A DNA stretch of 64,000 nucleotides from Streptomyces humidus (lineage in GTDB: Bacteria > Actinomycetota > Actinomycetes > Streptomycetales > Streptomycetaceae), in assembly GCF_014649655.1 (NCBI RefSeq), contig NZ_BMTL01000033.1:52479-116478 (forward strand), written 5' to 3'. A model generated the notes under the pieces. It had not been told where the DNA came from and ran no database searches. It saw nothing but the letters and a program-made list of their open reading frames with translations. Each line of letters opens with the position of its first letter. The first letter of the stretch is position 1. Positions 35,520-43,291 of the stretch are shown here, piece by piece. A program made the translations under genes and the position numbers.

Positions 35520-36905
35520 ATGTTCTTCGCCCAGTACTACCTGGACTGCCTCTCCCAGGCGTCCTACATGATCGCCGACGAGATCACCGGCAGGGCCGTC
35601 GTCGTCGACCCCCGCCGCGACGTCTCCGAATACCTCACCGACGCCGCCGAACACGGCTTCACCATCGAGGCCGTGCTCAACACCCACTTCCACGCCGACT
35701 TCCTCGCCGGCCACCTCGAACTGGCCGACCGCACCGGCGCCTGGATCGGCTACGGACAACGGGCCGAGGCCGAGTACCCCATCCGCAAACTGACCGACGG
35801 CGAACGCATCACCCTCGGCGACGTCACCCTCCAGATCCTCGAAACCCCCGGCCACACCCCGGAATCGATCAGCGTCCTGGTGTACGAGCACATGGCGGAC
35901 ACCGTCCCCTACGGCGTGCTCACCGGGGACGCTCTCTTCATCGGCGACGTGGGGCGGCCCGACCTGCTGGCCTCGATCGGTGTGACCGCCGAGGAACTCG
36001 GCACGATGCTCTACGACACCGTCCAGCACAAGCTGATGGACCTCCCGGACGCGGTCCGGGTCTTCCCCGCCCACGGTGCGGGCTCCGCCTGCGGCAAGAA
36101 CCTCTCCACCCAGCGCCAGTCCACCATCGGCGAGCAGCGTGCCACCAACTACGCCTGCCGGCCGATGAGCGAGGAGACATTCGTGGCGCTCGTGACGGAG
36201 GGGCAGCCGTCGGCGCCCGCCTACTTCGTCTACGACGCCATCCTCAACCGCAAGGAGCACGGCCTGTTCGACGCGGCCGCCGCGCCCCGGCCGCTGTCCG
36301 TGGAGGAGTTCATGCGGCGGCGCGCGGCGGGGGCGGTCGTCCTCGACGCCCGTTCGCCGCAGGACTTCGCGCCCGGGCATCTGCGCGGCTCGGTCAACGT
36401 GCCCGCGGACGGACGCTTCGCCGAGCAGGCGGGCATGGTCCTCGCGCCCGACCAGGACGTCGTCGTCATCGCTCCCCAGGACCGCGAGGAGGAGGTCGTC
36501 ACCCGGCTCGCCAGGATCGGCTTCGACAAGGTCGGCGGTTACCTGCGCGAACCCGAAGGCGCCTTCCCGGCCCTGGCCGACGAGATGAAGCAGGCCAGCC
36601 GCCTGACCGCCGACGAACTGCGCCGCCTGCTGGACGGGGACGAACCGCCGCTGGTCCTGGACGTGCGCAACACCGCCGAGCGCGCAGAGGGCTTCATCGA
36701 GGGCTCGTTCCACATCCCGCTGGCCGAACTCGCCCGCCGCGTCGCCGAGCTCCCGGCCGCCCGCCCCCTGGTCGTGCACTGCGCGGGCGGCCACCGCTCC
36801 TCCATCGCCGCCAGCCTGCTCCGCCACCACGGCCGTACCGACGTCTCCGACCTGCTCGGCGGCTACGGCGCCTGGCTCGCCCTGCCCACATCAGCGGACG
36901 TCTGA
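35520..36905 (+). CDS. Persulfide dioxygenase fused to two rhodanese domains (CstB-like)
   Basis: The 461-residue protein has an N-terminal metallo-beta-lactamase fold with THFHADFLAGH, ETPGHTPES and PAHGAGSACG, the ETHE1/persulfide-dioxygenase metal site (residues 1-230). Two rhodanese domains follow. The first (about 262-350) has VVIAPQDRE where the active loop should be and lacks Cys, so it is presumably inactive. The second (about 360-455) has VVHCAGGHRSS with Cys. This MBL-Rhd-Rhd order is that of S. aureus CstB, which oxidises persulfide to thiosulfate. Preceded by its own operator and followed by a terminator. Confidence 0.94.
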   Translation: MFFAQYYLDCLSQASYMIADEITGRAVVVDPRRDVSEYLTDAAEHGFTIEAVLNTHFHADFLAGHLELADRTGAWIGYGQRAEAEYPIRKLTDGERITLGDVTLQILETPGHTPESISVLVYEHMADTVPYGVLTGDALFIGDVGRPDLLASIGVTAEELGTMLYDTVQHKLMDLPDAVRVFPAHGAGSACGKNLSTQRQSTIGEQRATNYACRPMSEETFVALVTEGQPSAPAYFVYDAILNRKEHGLFDAAAAPRPLSVEEFMRRRAAGAVVLDARSPQDFAPGHLRGSVNVPADGRFAEQAGMVLAPDQDVVVIAPQDREEEVVTRLARIGFDKVGGYLREPEGAFPALADEMKQASRLTADELRRLLDGDEPPLVLDVRNTAERAEGFIEGSFHIPLAELARRVAELPAARPLVVHCAGGHRSSIAASLLRHHGRTDVSDLLGGYGAWLALPTSADV

Positions 36906-36918
36906 TCCCTCGCCGACC

Positions 36919-36949
36919 GGGCGGCGGTCACGGAGAACGACCGCCGCCC
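36919..36949 (+). terminator. Hairpin after the persulfide dioxygenase gene
   Basis: GGGCGGCGGTC (36919-36929) pairs with GACCGCCGCCC (36939-36949) across a 9-nt loop, 14 nt after the stop. No T-run. Confidence 0.75.
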
Positions 36950-37117
36950 CCGACCGCGCGGAAACCCGTGCAGCCCCGGGTCCCGGCAACTGCCCCTACC
37001 GCTGTCTGCTCGCAGCAGACGGCACACTGGACCCCGGACCCCGAACCCCGAACCACGACACCGACACCGACACCGACACCGACGATTCCGCGCGCGCGGA
37101 AGATTGAGGCGGAAGAC

Positions 37118-37723
37118 ATGGACGCGGCGGACTGGGACGAGCGCTACCGCGGCAGCGAACTGGTGTGGAAGGCCGAGCCCAACCGCTTCGTGGCCGCGGA
37201 GCTGGCTCCTCTGGAGCCGTCCGGTCGGGCGGTGGACCTCGCCGCCGGTGAAGGCCGCAACGCGGTCTGGCTCGCGCAGCGGGGCTGGGAGGTGGACGCC
37301 GTCGACTTCTCCGCCGTAGCCCTGGAGAAGGCCGAGCGGCTGGCCGCCGACCGGGGAGTACCGCTGCGCACCGTTCACGCCGATCTCACGCTCTGGACCC
37401 CTGCGGAGGCGACGTACGACCTGGCCCTGATCGCGTATCTGCACCTGCCGTGGCCGCAGATGGCCCAGGTACTGCCCCGGGCCGCCATGGCAGTCCGCCC
37501 GGGCGGCACCCTGCTCCTCGTCGGTCACGACGCGGCGAATCCCGAGCACGGGTTCGGCGGCCCGCAGGACCCGCGCGTGCTGTACACACCTGAGCAGGTC
37601 GCCGAACTGTGGCGGCCCTGTGCCGAGATCCTGCGGGCCGAGACGGCCGCCCGGCCGGTGACCGACGCCGAGGGCGGCAGCCGCAGCGCCCTCGACACGC
37701 TCGTCCGCGCAGTACGGAAATGA
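37118..37723 (+). CDS. Class I SAM-dependent methyltransferase
   Basis: The 201-residue protein has SAM motif VDLAAGEGRNAVWLAQRGWEVDAVDFS and a TehB/thiol-methyltransferase-like layout. Motif post-II reads DLALIAYLHLPWPQ. ATG 37118 is chosen with GGCGGAAG just upstream; the upstream frame contains a low-complexity CCGACA repeat and is not coding. It lies inside the sulfide regulon but has no TACCCC-GGGGTA operator. A methyl acceptor such as sulfide, thiol or tellurite is possible given the setting, which is inference. Confidence 0.88.
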   Translation: MDAADWDERYRGSELVWKAEPNRFVAAELAPLEPSGRAVDLAAGEGRNAVWLAQRGWEVDAVDFSAVALEKAERLAADRGVPLRTVHADLTLWTPAEATYDLALIAYLHLPWPQMAQVLPRAAMAVRPGGTLLLVGHDAANPEHGFGGPQDPRVLYTPEQVAELWRPCAEILRAETAARPVTDAEGGSRSALDTLVRAVRK

Positions 37724-38051
37724 CCCTGGTCAGCGTGCGTCGGGCCGCTGTACCGGGCGTGGTCGCCAGGCACCGGTCGGGGAACTCGACGCTGTCGTCG
37801 GCCGGCCGTGCCTCCAGTTCCGCCCGGGTGCGCTGCGGGCCTACCGATTCGACGCCCGCAGCGGACAGTGACCCCACCACGACGACCCCGCCGCCCCACC
37901 GCTGCGGCTGACCGACGTCCGCTTCACCGCCGACGGGCGCCTCACCGCCCCCGCTCCCGCCATCACGGGCTGGGCGGGGCGGCACTGGCCGGCCGACTGG
38001 ACCGCGCCCGGAACAAAGCCACACCGGCACCGGTTGAACCGAGTGGACGCA
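37724..38051. other. Gap with possible coding debris
   Basis: No intact gene is evident. One plus-strand frame gives protein-like stretches (PCLQFRPGALRAYRFDARSG, then after a stop LTDVRFTADGRLTAPAPAI), which could be a decayed gene. I cannot name a family. The downstream end holds operator 4 and the thioredoxin promoter. Confidence 0.3.
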
Positions 38052-38070
38052 GATACCCCACCGGGTATAC
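38052..38070. promoter_or_regulatory. CstR/CsoR-type operator 4
   Basis: GATACCCCACCGGGTATAC lies 19 bp before the thioredoxin start. It keeps the ATACCC/GGGTAT arms but has a less regular centre than the other sites. Confidence 0.65.
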
Positions 38071-38088
38071 ATGAGCGGAGGGAACTCC

Positions 38089-38460
38089 ATGCCGACCGTC
38101 GAACTGACCAAGGACAACTTCGAGGAGACCGTCACCGGCTCCGACATCGTGCTGATCGACTTCTGGGCCGCCTGGTGCGGACCGTGCCGGATGTTCGGCC
38201 CCGTCTACGAGAAGGCGGCCGCACGCCACCCGGACATCGTCTTCGGCAAGGTCGACACCGAGGCCCAGCCCGAACTCGCCGGCGCCTTCCAGATCTCCTC
38301 CATCCCCACCCTGATGGCCGTCCGCGACCGGACCGTGCTGTACTCGCAGCCCGGCGCGCTGCCGCCGCAGGCGCTGGAGGAGCTCATCGGGAAGATCCGG
38401 TCCGTCGACATGGACGACGTGCGACGGAAGGCCGCCGTGGGATCGGCGGGAGCGAACTGA
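38089..38460 (+). CDS. Thioredoxin
   Basis: The 123-residue thioredoxin has the active site DFWAAWCGPCRMFGP and cis-Pro ISSIPTLMAV. ATG 38089 is preferred to ATG 38071 because GGAGGGAA sits directly before it. Thioredoxins reduce protein persulfides and disulfides, so this copy probably serves persulfide turnover in the regulon rather than being the housekeeping one. An extended C-terminal tail of about 15 residues is present. A strong bidirectional hairpin follows. Confidence 0.94.
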   Translation: MPTVELTKDNFEETVTGSDIVLIDFWAAWCGPCRMFGPVYEKAAARHPDIVFGKVDTEAQPELAGAFQISSIPTLMAVRDRTVLYSQPGALPPQALEELIGKIRSVDMDDVRRKAAVGSAGAN

Positions 38461-38465
38461 CACGC

Positions 38466-38498
38466 CCGGGGCGCCCGCGGAACAGGAGGGCGCCCCGG
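38466..38498. terminator. Bidirectional terminator between convergent genes
   Basis: CCGGGGCGCCC (38466-38476) pairs with GGGCGCCCCGG (38488-38498). It lies between the thioredoxin stop and the stop of the convergent rhodanese gene, so it can end both transcripts. Confidence 0.75.
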
Positions 38499-38508
38499 AA
38501 CCCCGGGT

Positions 38509-39111
38509 TCAGCGGCCGCGCAGGGCGGCCAGGGCGGCGTCGAGATCGGCCGCGCGCGGACGGTTGTGCGGCAGCTTGCCGAGCACGACCGCCATGCCGC
38601 AGGTGTCGGTGAGGGCGGAGAAGACCAGGCCGCCCGCGACACCGGCCGAGATCAGCAGGAGGGCCGGATGCACCAGCAGGCCCGGGACGAGACCGACGAG
38701 CACCAGGGCGCCTGCGGTGAAGCGCACCTGGCGTTCCATGCTCCAGCCGGAACGGGTGTCGCAGGCCGCCGGTGTGTGCAGATCGTGCCCCTGGGAGGCC
38801 CAGGCCCCGGTGCCCCCGGCGAGAGTCGCCGTGGTGACGCCCTGCTCGGCCAGCAGCTTGCGGGCGCCCTCCGAGCGGGCGCCCGAGGCGCACACGCCGA
38901 GCACGTCGCCGTGCTCGGCGGCGTGGCGGATCTCCGGCAGCGCCCGCCGGACCTGGTCCAGGGGGATGTTGAGAGCACCGGGCAGATGACCGGAGGCGTA
39001 CTCGGCGGGCGTGCGCACGTCGATGACGGTCAGTTCGTGCAGCCGCGTGCGGACCTGCGCCGCACCGAGAGAGACGGGACCGAGAGAGACGGGAACGGGG
39101 GAGTTGGTCAT
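38509..39111 (-). CDS. Rhodanese with C-terminal membrane domain (YgaP/DUF2892-like)
   Basis: The 200-residue protein has an N-terminal rhodanese (VIDVRTPAEYASGHLPGALN, active loop CASGARS). A C-terminal part follows with two hydrophobic helices (FTAGALVLVGLVPGLLVHPA and LLLISAGVAGGLVFSALTDT) typical of YgaP/DUF2892 proteins. It would anchor a sulfurtransferase to the membrane. It is divergent from the CstR-like regulator, with an operator in the shared promoter. ATG 39111. Confidence 0.92.
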   Translation of the reverse strand: MTNSPVPVSLGPVSLGAAQVRTRLHELTVIDVRTPAEYASGHLPGALNIPLDQVRRALPEIRHAAEHGDVLGVCASGARSEGARKLLAEQGVTTATLAGGTGAWASQGHDLHTPAACDTRSGWSMERQVRFTAGALVLVGLVPGLLVHPALLLISAGVAGGLVFSALTDTCGMAVVLGKLPHNRPRAADLDAALAALRGR

Positions 39112-39160
39112 GACAGGTGTGATCCTTGGTGGTCGACGCCGTCCCGAATCGGGACGTACA

Positions 39161-39177
39161 GTACCCCTAGGGGTATT
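39161..39177. promoter_or_regulatory. CstR/CsoR-type operator 5 in the cstR promoter
   Basis: TACCCCTAGGGGTA (39162-39175) is a perfect palindrome in the 81-bp gap between the membrane rhodanese and the regulator gene, 16 bp before the regulator start. This indicates autoregulation. Confidence 0.85.
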
Positions 39178-39192
39178 TTTCGAGGAGTGATC

Positions 39193-39480
39193 GTGGAATT
39201 GGAGCTCGAAGGTGCGGACCTGAAGGCTGTGCTGAACCGTCTGCGCCGGGCACAGGGCCAGATCTCCGGGGTGATCCGGATGATCGAGGAGGGGCGCGAC
39301 TGCGAAGACGTCGTCACGCAGTTGGCCGCCGCCTCGCGCGCGCTGGACCGGGCCGGTTTCGCGATCATCGCGACCGGGCTGCAGCAGTGCGTGACGGACA
39401 TGGAGTCCGGCCGCAAGAACGGCGAGGACCCGGAGGCGATGCGCGCCCGGCTGGAGAAGCTGTTCCTGTCCCTGGCCTGA
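39193..39480 (+). CDS. CsoR-family persulfide sensor, CstR-like
   Basis: The 95-residue all-helical repressor begins MELELEGADLKAVLNRLRRA. Cys lies in GRDCEDVVTQLAA, and the second position reads GFAIIATGLQQCV. The His of the copper-sensing Cys-His-Cys set is absent, which fits CstR, where two Cys sense persulfide as di- to tetrasulfide links. GTG 39193 is preferred over GTG 39187 because GAGGAG sits 5 nt upstream. Seven matching operators across this locus make it the likely master repressor. Confidence 0.9.
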   Translation: MELELEGADLKAVLNRLRRAQGQISGVIRMIEEGRDCEDVVTQLAAASRALDRAGFAIIATGLQQCVTDMESGRKNGEDPEAMRARLEKLFLSLA

Positions 39481-39501
39481 CGGTGCTCGCCGCGGCGGCC
39501 G

Positions 39502-40248
39502 TCACAGCAGCGAGTCGATCAGCATGAAGGCGGCCACGGCCAGCAGCACCAGCGCGAAGATCCGCTGAAGCGTGGGCCCGGAAACCTTCACGGACAGCCG
39601 CTTGCCGTCCCACGCGCCGAGGATCGCGGTCCCGATGAAGGGGCCGACCACCGCCCAGTCCAGCCCCTCGACCGTACCGGCGCGCATGGACAGTGCGGCC
39701 AGCGAGTTGACGGTGATGACCAGCAGGCTGGTGCCCACCGCGTTGCGCATCCGCATGCCCAGCACGCCCACCAGCGCCGGCACGGCGAGAAAGCCGCCGC
39801 CGACCCCGAGGACGCCGGTGACCGCGCCGAGCCCCCCACCGGCCGCCGCCGCGCGTGTCGGCCGCACCGTGACAGTGCCTTCGGGGGCCGGCCGGGAGCG
39901 CAGCATGCGCACGGCGGCCGCTCCCGCGACCCCGGCGAAGGCCGCGGTCAGCACGGACGCCGGGATGCGCCCGGCCAGTGCGCCGCCCAGCATCGCCGGA
40001 CCGATCCCGGCCGCGGCGAACAGCAGTCCCGTCCGCCACCGCACATGCCCGTCGCGGGCGTGCGCGACCAGCGCGGTGACCGAGGTGAGGGTGACGATGA
40101 CCAGGCTCGCGGTCGTCGCGCCGACCGGGCTGAAGCCCAGCAGGTAGATCAGTGCGGGGACGGCCAGGACACTGCCGCCGCCCCCGAGCGCGCCGAGTGC
40201 CAGGCCGATGACCGCTCCGGCGGCCAGCGCGAGAACGAGAGCGCTCAC
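39502..40248 (-). CDS. TauE/SafE-family sulfite/anion exporter
   Basis: The 248-residue protein has about eight membrane segments and the TauE repeat pattern ALGGGGSVLAVPALIYLLG in the first half and VLGVGGGFLAVPALVGVLG in the second. In sulfide detoxification loci such proteins export sulfite, thiosulfate or a related anion. GTG 40248 overlaps the rhodanese stop by 4 bp (GTGA). It is therefore co-transcribed with the rhodanese at 40245-40631. Confidence 0.92.
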   Translation of the reverse strand: MSALVLALAAGAVIGLALGALGGGGSVLAVPALIYLLGFSPVGATTASLVIVTLTSVTALVAHARDGHVRWRTGLLFAAAGIGPAMLGGALAGRIPASVLTAAFAGVAGAAAVRMLRSRPAPEGTVTVRPTRAAAAGGGLGAVTGVLGVGGGFLAVPALVGVLGMRMRNAVGTSLLVITVNSLAALSMRAGTVEGLDWAVVGPFIGTAILGAWDGKRLSVKVSGPTLQRIFALVLLAVAAFMLIDSLL

Positions 40249-40631
40249 GCGACGATGCCGTTCTGTCCGCGCGCGTCCACCACCGGCAGCCCCGCTTCGG
40301 CCCGGTCCCGCATCCCGCCGACCACGTCCACGGCCTGCGAACCCCGGGAGACGAGCAGTTCGGCGGCCCGGCGGGAGCGGTTGCCGGAGCGGCAGATCAC
40401 GACCAGGGGCCGCGCCTGCGCGTGAGCGGGCAGGCGCGCCCCGGCAGCAAGCGCGGACAGCGGCAGGTGCACGGCTCGCGGCGCATGCCCCGCCTGCCAC
40501 TCGTAGGGCTCGCGCACGTCGAGCAGTACGGCGTCACCACCGCCGTCGGCGTCGTCGTGCCCGGTGCGCACGGCCGCCTCCCGCACGCTCACGCGGCCCG
40601 GGCCGCCCCGGCCTCGTCGGAAGACACTCAT
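40245..40631 (-). CDS. Rhodanese-like sulfurtransferase
   Basis: The 128-residue rhodanese has DAVLLDVREPYEWQAGHAPRA and active loop CRSGNRSRRAAELL. ATG 40631 is the only reasonable start although the ribosome-binding site is weak (GAGATCGAG). It heads the rhodanese-TauE unit and faces the DUF302 gene across a 276-bp region with two CstR-like operators. Confidence 0.9.
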   Translation of the reverse strand: MSVFRRGRGGPGRVSVREAAVRTGHDDADGGGDAVLLDVREPYEWQAGHAPRAVHLPLSALAAGARLPAHAQARPLVVICRSGNRSRRAAELLVSRGSQAVDVVGGMRDRAEAGLPVVDARGQNGIVA

Positions 40632-40759
40632 CTCGATCTCTGGCTCCTGTTCGTCAGGCCGGCGGTCGGATCGGCCGGCCTCGGCGGCGTCCGGCGCCGT
40701 CAGGGAGCCCGGAGAGGGCGAGTCCCGCGCCCTCAGCCGCCTCCCCCTCAGTGAATATT

Positions 40760-40773
40760 TACCCCCGGGGGTA
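40760..40773. promoter_or_regulatory. CstR/CsoR-type operator 6
   Basis: TACCCCCGGGGGTA is a perfect 14-bp palindrome in the divergent region between the rhodanese-TauE unit and the DUF302 gene, 35 bp from operator 7. Confidence 0.82.
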
Positions 40774-40794
40774 TACTTGCGACGGTAACACAGG

Positions 40795-40808
40795 TACCCC
40801 TGGGGGTA
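40795..40808. promoter_or_regulatory. CstR/CsoR-type operator 7
   Basis: TACCCCTGGGGGTA lies nearer the DUF302 gene in the same divergent region. With operator 6 it gives each direction its own site. The remaining 40632-40907 sequence shows nothing else I can support. Confidence 0.82.
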
Positions 40809-40907
40809 TTTCGAGGGGCAGGGAAAGCCCGGGAACTTCCCACGGGCACCTCGTACCCGGCCGGACACCCGTCCCGCCGCTCACGCCACCGAGAGGGGCC
40901 CAGACCC

Positions 40908-41300
40908 ATGCGCTACGACCGCACCGTCCACCTCGACACCGACTTCGCCACCACCGTGGAGCGCGTCCGCGACGCCCTCGCCGCACAGGGCTTCGGCATC
41001 CTCACCGAGATCGACGTCACCGCCACCCTCAAAGCCAAGCTCGACCACGACATGGAGGACTACGTCATCCTCGGCGCCTGCAACCCGCCCCTCGCCCACC
41101 GCGCCCTGGAGACCGACCGCACCGTCGGCCTGCTGCTGCCCTGCAACGTCGTCGTCCGCCGCGACGGCGACCGCACCGCCGTACAGGCCCTCGACCCGAA
41201 CACCATGGTCGCCCTCACCGAACTCGACGCCCTGCGCCGGGTCGCCGAGGAAGCCACCCACCGCCTCGACGCTGCCCTCGCCTCCCTCAGCACAGGCTGA
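40908..41300 (+). CDS. DUF302 protein of the sulfide regulon
   Basis: The 130-residue protein begins MRYDRTVHLDTDFATTVERV and carries the DUF302 (PF03625) stretch GFGILTEIDVTATLKAKL and ILGACNPPLAHRALE, with the Cys near residue 60. DUF302 proteins are small alpha/beta proteins of unknown biochemical role, often near heavy-metal or sulfur genes. ATG 40908 has GAGAGG upstream. Two CstR-like operators in its promoter place it in the persulfide response. Confidence 0.9.
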   Translation: MRYDRTVHLDTDFATTVERVRDALAAQGFGILTEIDVTATLKAKLDHDMEDYVILGACNPPLAHRALETDRTVGLLLPCNVVVRRDGDRTAVQALDPNTMVALTELDALRRVAEEATHRLDAALASLSTG

Positions 41301-41378
41301 ACGGACAACCGGCGCAGCGCAGACCGCACGGGCAGACGGCAAGGCCCCGAGATCGGCGCGGCGCATCGGCGCACGGTT

Positions 41379-41461
41379 TCAGCGGCCCAAGGTGACCGTG
41401 ATCAGCGGTCCCAGTTCCTGATCCCGCAGGTTGGCGCGGATGGGGAGTCTGCCGATTCCTG
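41379..41461 (-). pseudogene. Short C-terminal remnant of an unknown minus-strand gene
   Basis: Minus-strand codons read GIGRLPIRANLRDQELGPLI followed by TVTLGR and a stop at 41379-41381. It looks protein-like but has no start and only about 27 codons before it meets the end of the next fragment. Family unknown. Confidence 0.35.
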
Positions 41462-41471
41462 GCCGCGTAGC

Positions 41472-42056
41472 TCATCGGCGCAGCCAGGTGCGAATGCGGT
41501 GGGCCAGATCGGGCGAGCAGTCCGGGGACTGGGCCAGGGTGAGAGCGCGGTTGCCGGGGCTACGGCGTTCATGAACCGCGAAGGCCTCGCCGATCGCCCT
41601 CTTCGTGCCGGGGCCCGCGGCGGGCCACAGATCGGTGACCAGCCAGTCGGCGAACTCCGGGTGATGGTGGAGCACTGCGATAAAGAGGGTGACCATGTCG
41701 CGCTCGACTCGGTTGCCGATCTGGCGAGGGTCCCAGCCAGATATGACGCGGCGGACCGACGCCGCCACCTCGGCGGCTGGAAGACTGTGCAGAGCGAGCC
41801 GGGTGACCGCGGTGACGAAGCAGCCGAAGTCCGTGGCGAGTTCGTTCTGTGCGGTCTTCCCCGTCGGCCCTGCCGAACTCTCCGAGATCCGCAGAGCCGG
41901 TTCCATGACCACGTCGAGGACGCGGCGGCTCGTGTCCTGCGTCAGTGGCGCCACCCTGTTCATCCGCGCCAGCAGGTCGACCAGGGTGGTCGGCAGGTCC
42001 GTGCTGCGGCCCGAAGACACCGCCTGCTCAAGCCGCTGCCGTACGAGGTCGGCACC
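41472..42056 (-). pseudogene. 5'-truncated gene of unknown family
   Basis: About 195 codons from GADLVRQRLEQ to the stop at 41472 read as a real, mostly helical protein (LPTTLVDLLARMNRVAPL, HHHPEFADWLVTDLWPAAG, SPDLAHRIRTWLRR). Its open frame continues upstream only as antisense of the cyclopropane-synthase-like gene, so the true N-terminus is missing. I do not recognise the family. It abuts the methyltransferase head to head near 42056, which marks a probable rearrangement breakpoint. Confidence 0.5.
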
Positions 42057-42084
42057 GCCGGAGGGTGTTGGCCCGGACTCGCCG

Positions 42085-43122
42085 GTGATGCGGATCGTTC
42101 GCCCGGCGGCGTTCTTCTCCCGGCTGGCCGTCGTCGGCCCCGCCGGCTTCGGGGAGGCGTACATGGCGGGCGACTGGACGAGCACCGATCCAGCAGGACT
42201 GCTGACGCCGGTCGCGGCCCGTCTGACGCGCCCGGCCCGTCGGCCCGCGACCGCGTTCCGGCGGTGGGCCGACCAGAGCCGTCCGGACACGGAGCGCAAC
42301 ACCGTGGAGGGTGCCCGCTCGAACATCCGACGCCACTACGACCTGTCCAACGAGTTCTTCGCACTCTTCCTCGACCCGTCCATGACGTATTCGTGTGCGC
42401 TGTTCGGCCCCGGCGACGACCTGCACGCCGCGCAGCTCCGCAAGATCGACCGCGTCCTGGACCTGGCCGGGGTCGGTCCGGGGACACGCATGCTGGAGAT
42501 CGGGACCGGCTGGGGCGCGCTTGCCGTCCGGGCGGGACTGCGCGGCGCCGAGGTGACCACACTGACGCTCTCACCACGCCAGCGCGACCTGGCGCGCTCA
42601 CGGATCGCCGAGGCGGCCGTGGCCGACCGGGTGACGGTCCTCCTGCGCGACTACCGCGAGACCGAGGGCGAGTACGACGCGGTTGTCTCCGTCGAGATGC
42701 TGGAGGCGGTCGGGGCCGAGTACTGGCCGACCTACTTCGCGGTACTCGACCGCCTCCTGGCGCCCGGCGGACGCGCCGCGCTCCAGACGATCACCATGCC
42801 CCACGACCGGATGCTCGCCACGAAGGACATCCGCACCTGGATCCAGAAGTACGTATTCCCCGGAGGGCAGATCCCCTCGCTCCGCGCCGTGGAGGAAGCC
42901 CTCGCCCCGACCACGCTCCGCATCAGCGGACGCCACCGGATGGGCGACCACTACGCGCGGACCCTCGCCCTGTGGCGCTCGCGCTTCCTCGCCCGCGAGG
43001 ACATCGCCTCCTTCGGCTTCGCCCCGGACTTCCCCCGTCTCTGGGAGTTCTACCTGGCGTACTCGGAGGCCGGCTTCCGATCCGGCTACCTGGACCTCTG
43101 GCAACTTCGGCTCACACGCTGA
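42085..43122 (+). CDS. Cyclopropane-fatty-acid-synthase-like methyltransferase, N-terminally short
   Basis: About 345 residues. N-terminal VVGPAGFGEAYMAGDW, then NIRRHYDLSNEFFALFLDPS, SMTYSCALF, SAM motif MLEIGTGWGALAVRA and SVEMLEAVG are hallmarks of the CFA synthase family, which methylenates or methylates unsaturated lipid chains. Family members are usually 400-430 residues; here the first 60-90 residues, including the usual pre-domain, appear lost at the junction near 42056. GTG 42085 or ATG 42088 could start translation but neither has a good ribosome-binding site, so activity is uncertain. Followed by a strong terminator. Confidence 0.8.
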   Translation: MMRIVRPAAFFSRLAVVGPAGFGEAYMAGDWTSTDPAGLLTPVAARLTRPARRPATAFRRWADQSRPDTERNTVEGARSNIRRHYDLSNEFFALFLDPSMTYSCALFGPGDDLHAAQLRKIDRVLDLAGVGPGTRMLEIGTGWGALAVRAGLRGAEVTTLTLSPRQRDLARSRIAEAAVADRVTVLLRDYRETEGEYDAVVSVEMLEAVGAEYWPTYFAVLDRLLAPGGRAALQTITMPHDRMLATKDIRTWIQKYVFPGGQIPSLRAVEEALAPTTLRISGRHRMGDHYARTLALWRSRFLAREDIASFGFAPDFPRLWEFYLAYSEAGFRSGYLDLWQLRLTR

Positions 43123-43124
43123 AC

Positions 43125-43156
43125 GGGCCACCCGTCGAGCAGCCGACGGGTGGCCC
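43125..43156 (+). terminator. Terminator after the CFA-synthase-like gene
   Basis: GGGCCACCCGTCG (43125-43137) pairs perfectly with CGACGGGTGGCCC (43144-43156) around a 6-nt loop, 2 nt after the stop codon. Confidence 0.85.
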
Positions 43157-43291
43157 CCCATCAAACCCGGGGTGATTCACAGGTCTCGACGGCCGCAAGG
43201 GAGGACCTGACCACCACCACGCCAAGTGCCGCGCGCAGGGCGGGCGTAACGCCTGGCGTCCGTCTGCCGCGGCCTTGGCGGCCTTTCCGAT

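Noticed and set aside
39193..39480. Copper sensor CsoR
   Set aside because: The His of the copper-binding set is missing and all controlled genes handle sulfur.
41472..42326. Intact 284-residue minus-strand gene
   Set aside because: Its first 90 codons are antisense to a clear methyltransferase domain, so the gene is truncated.
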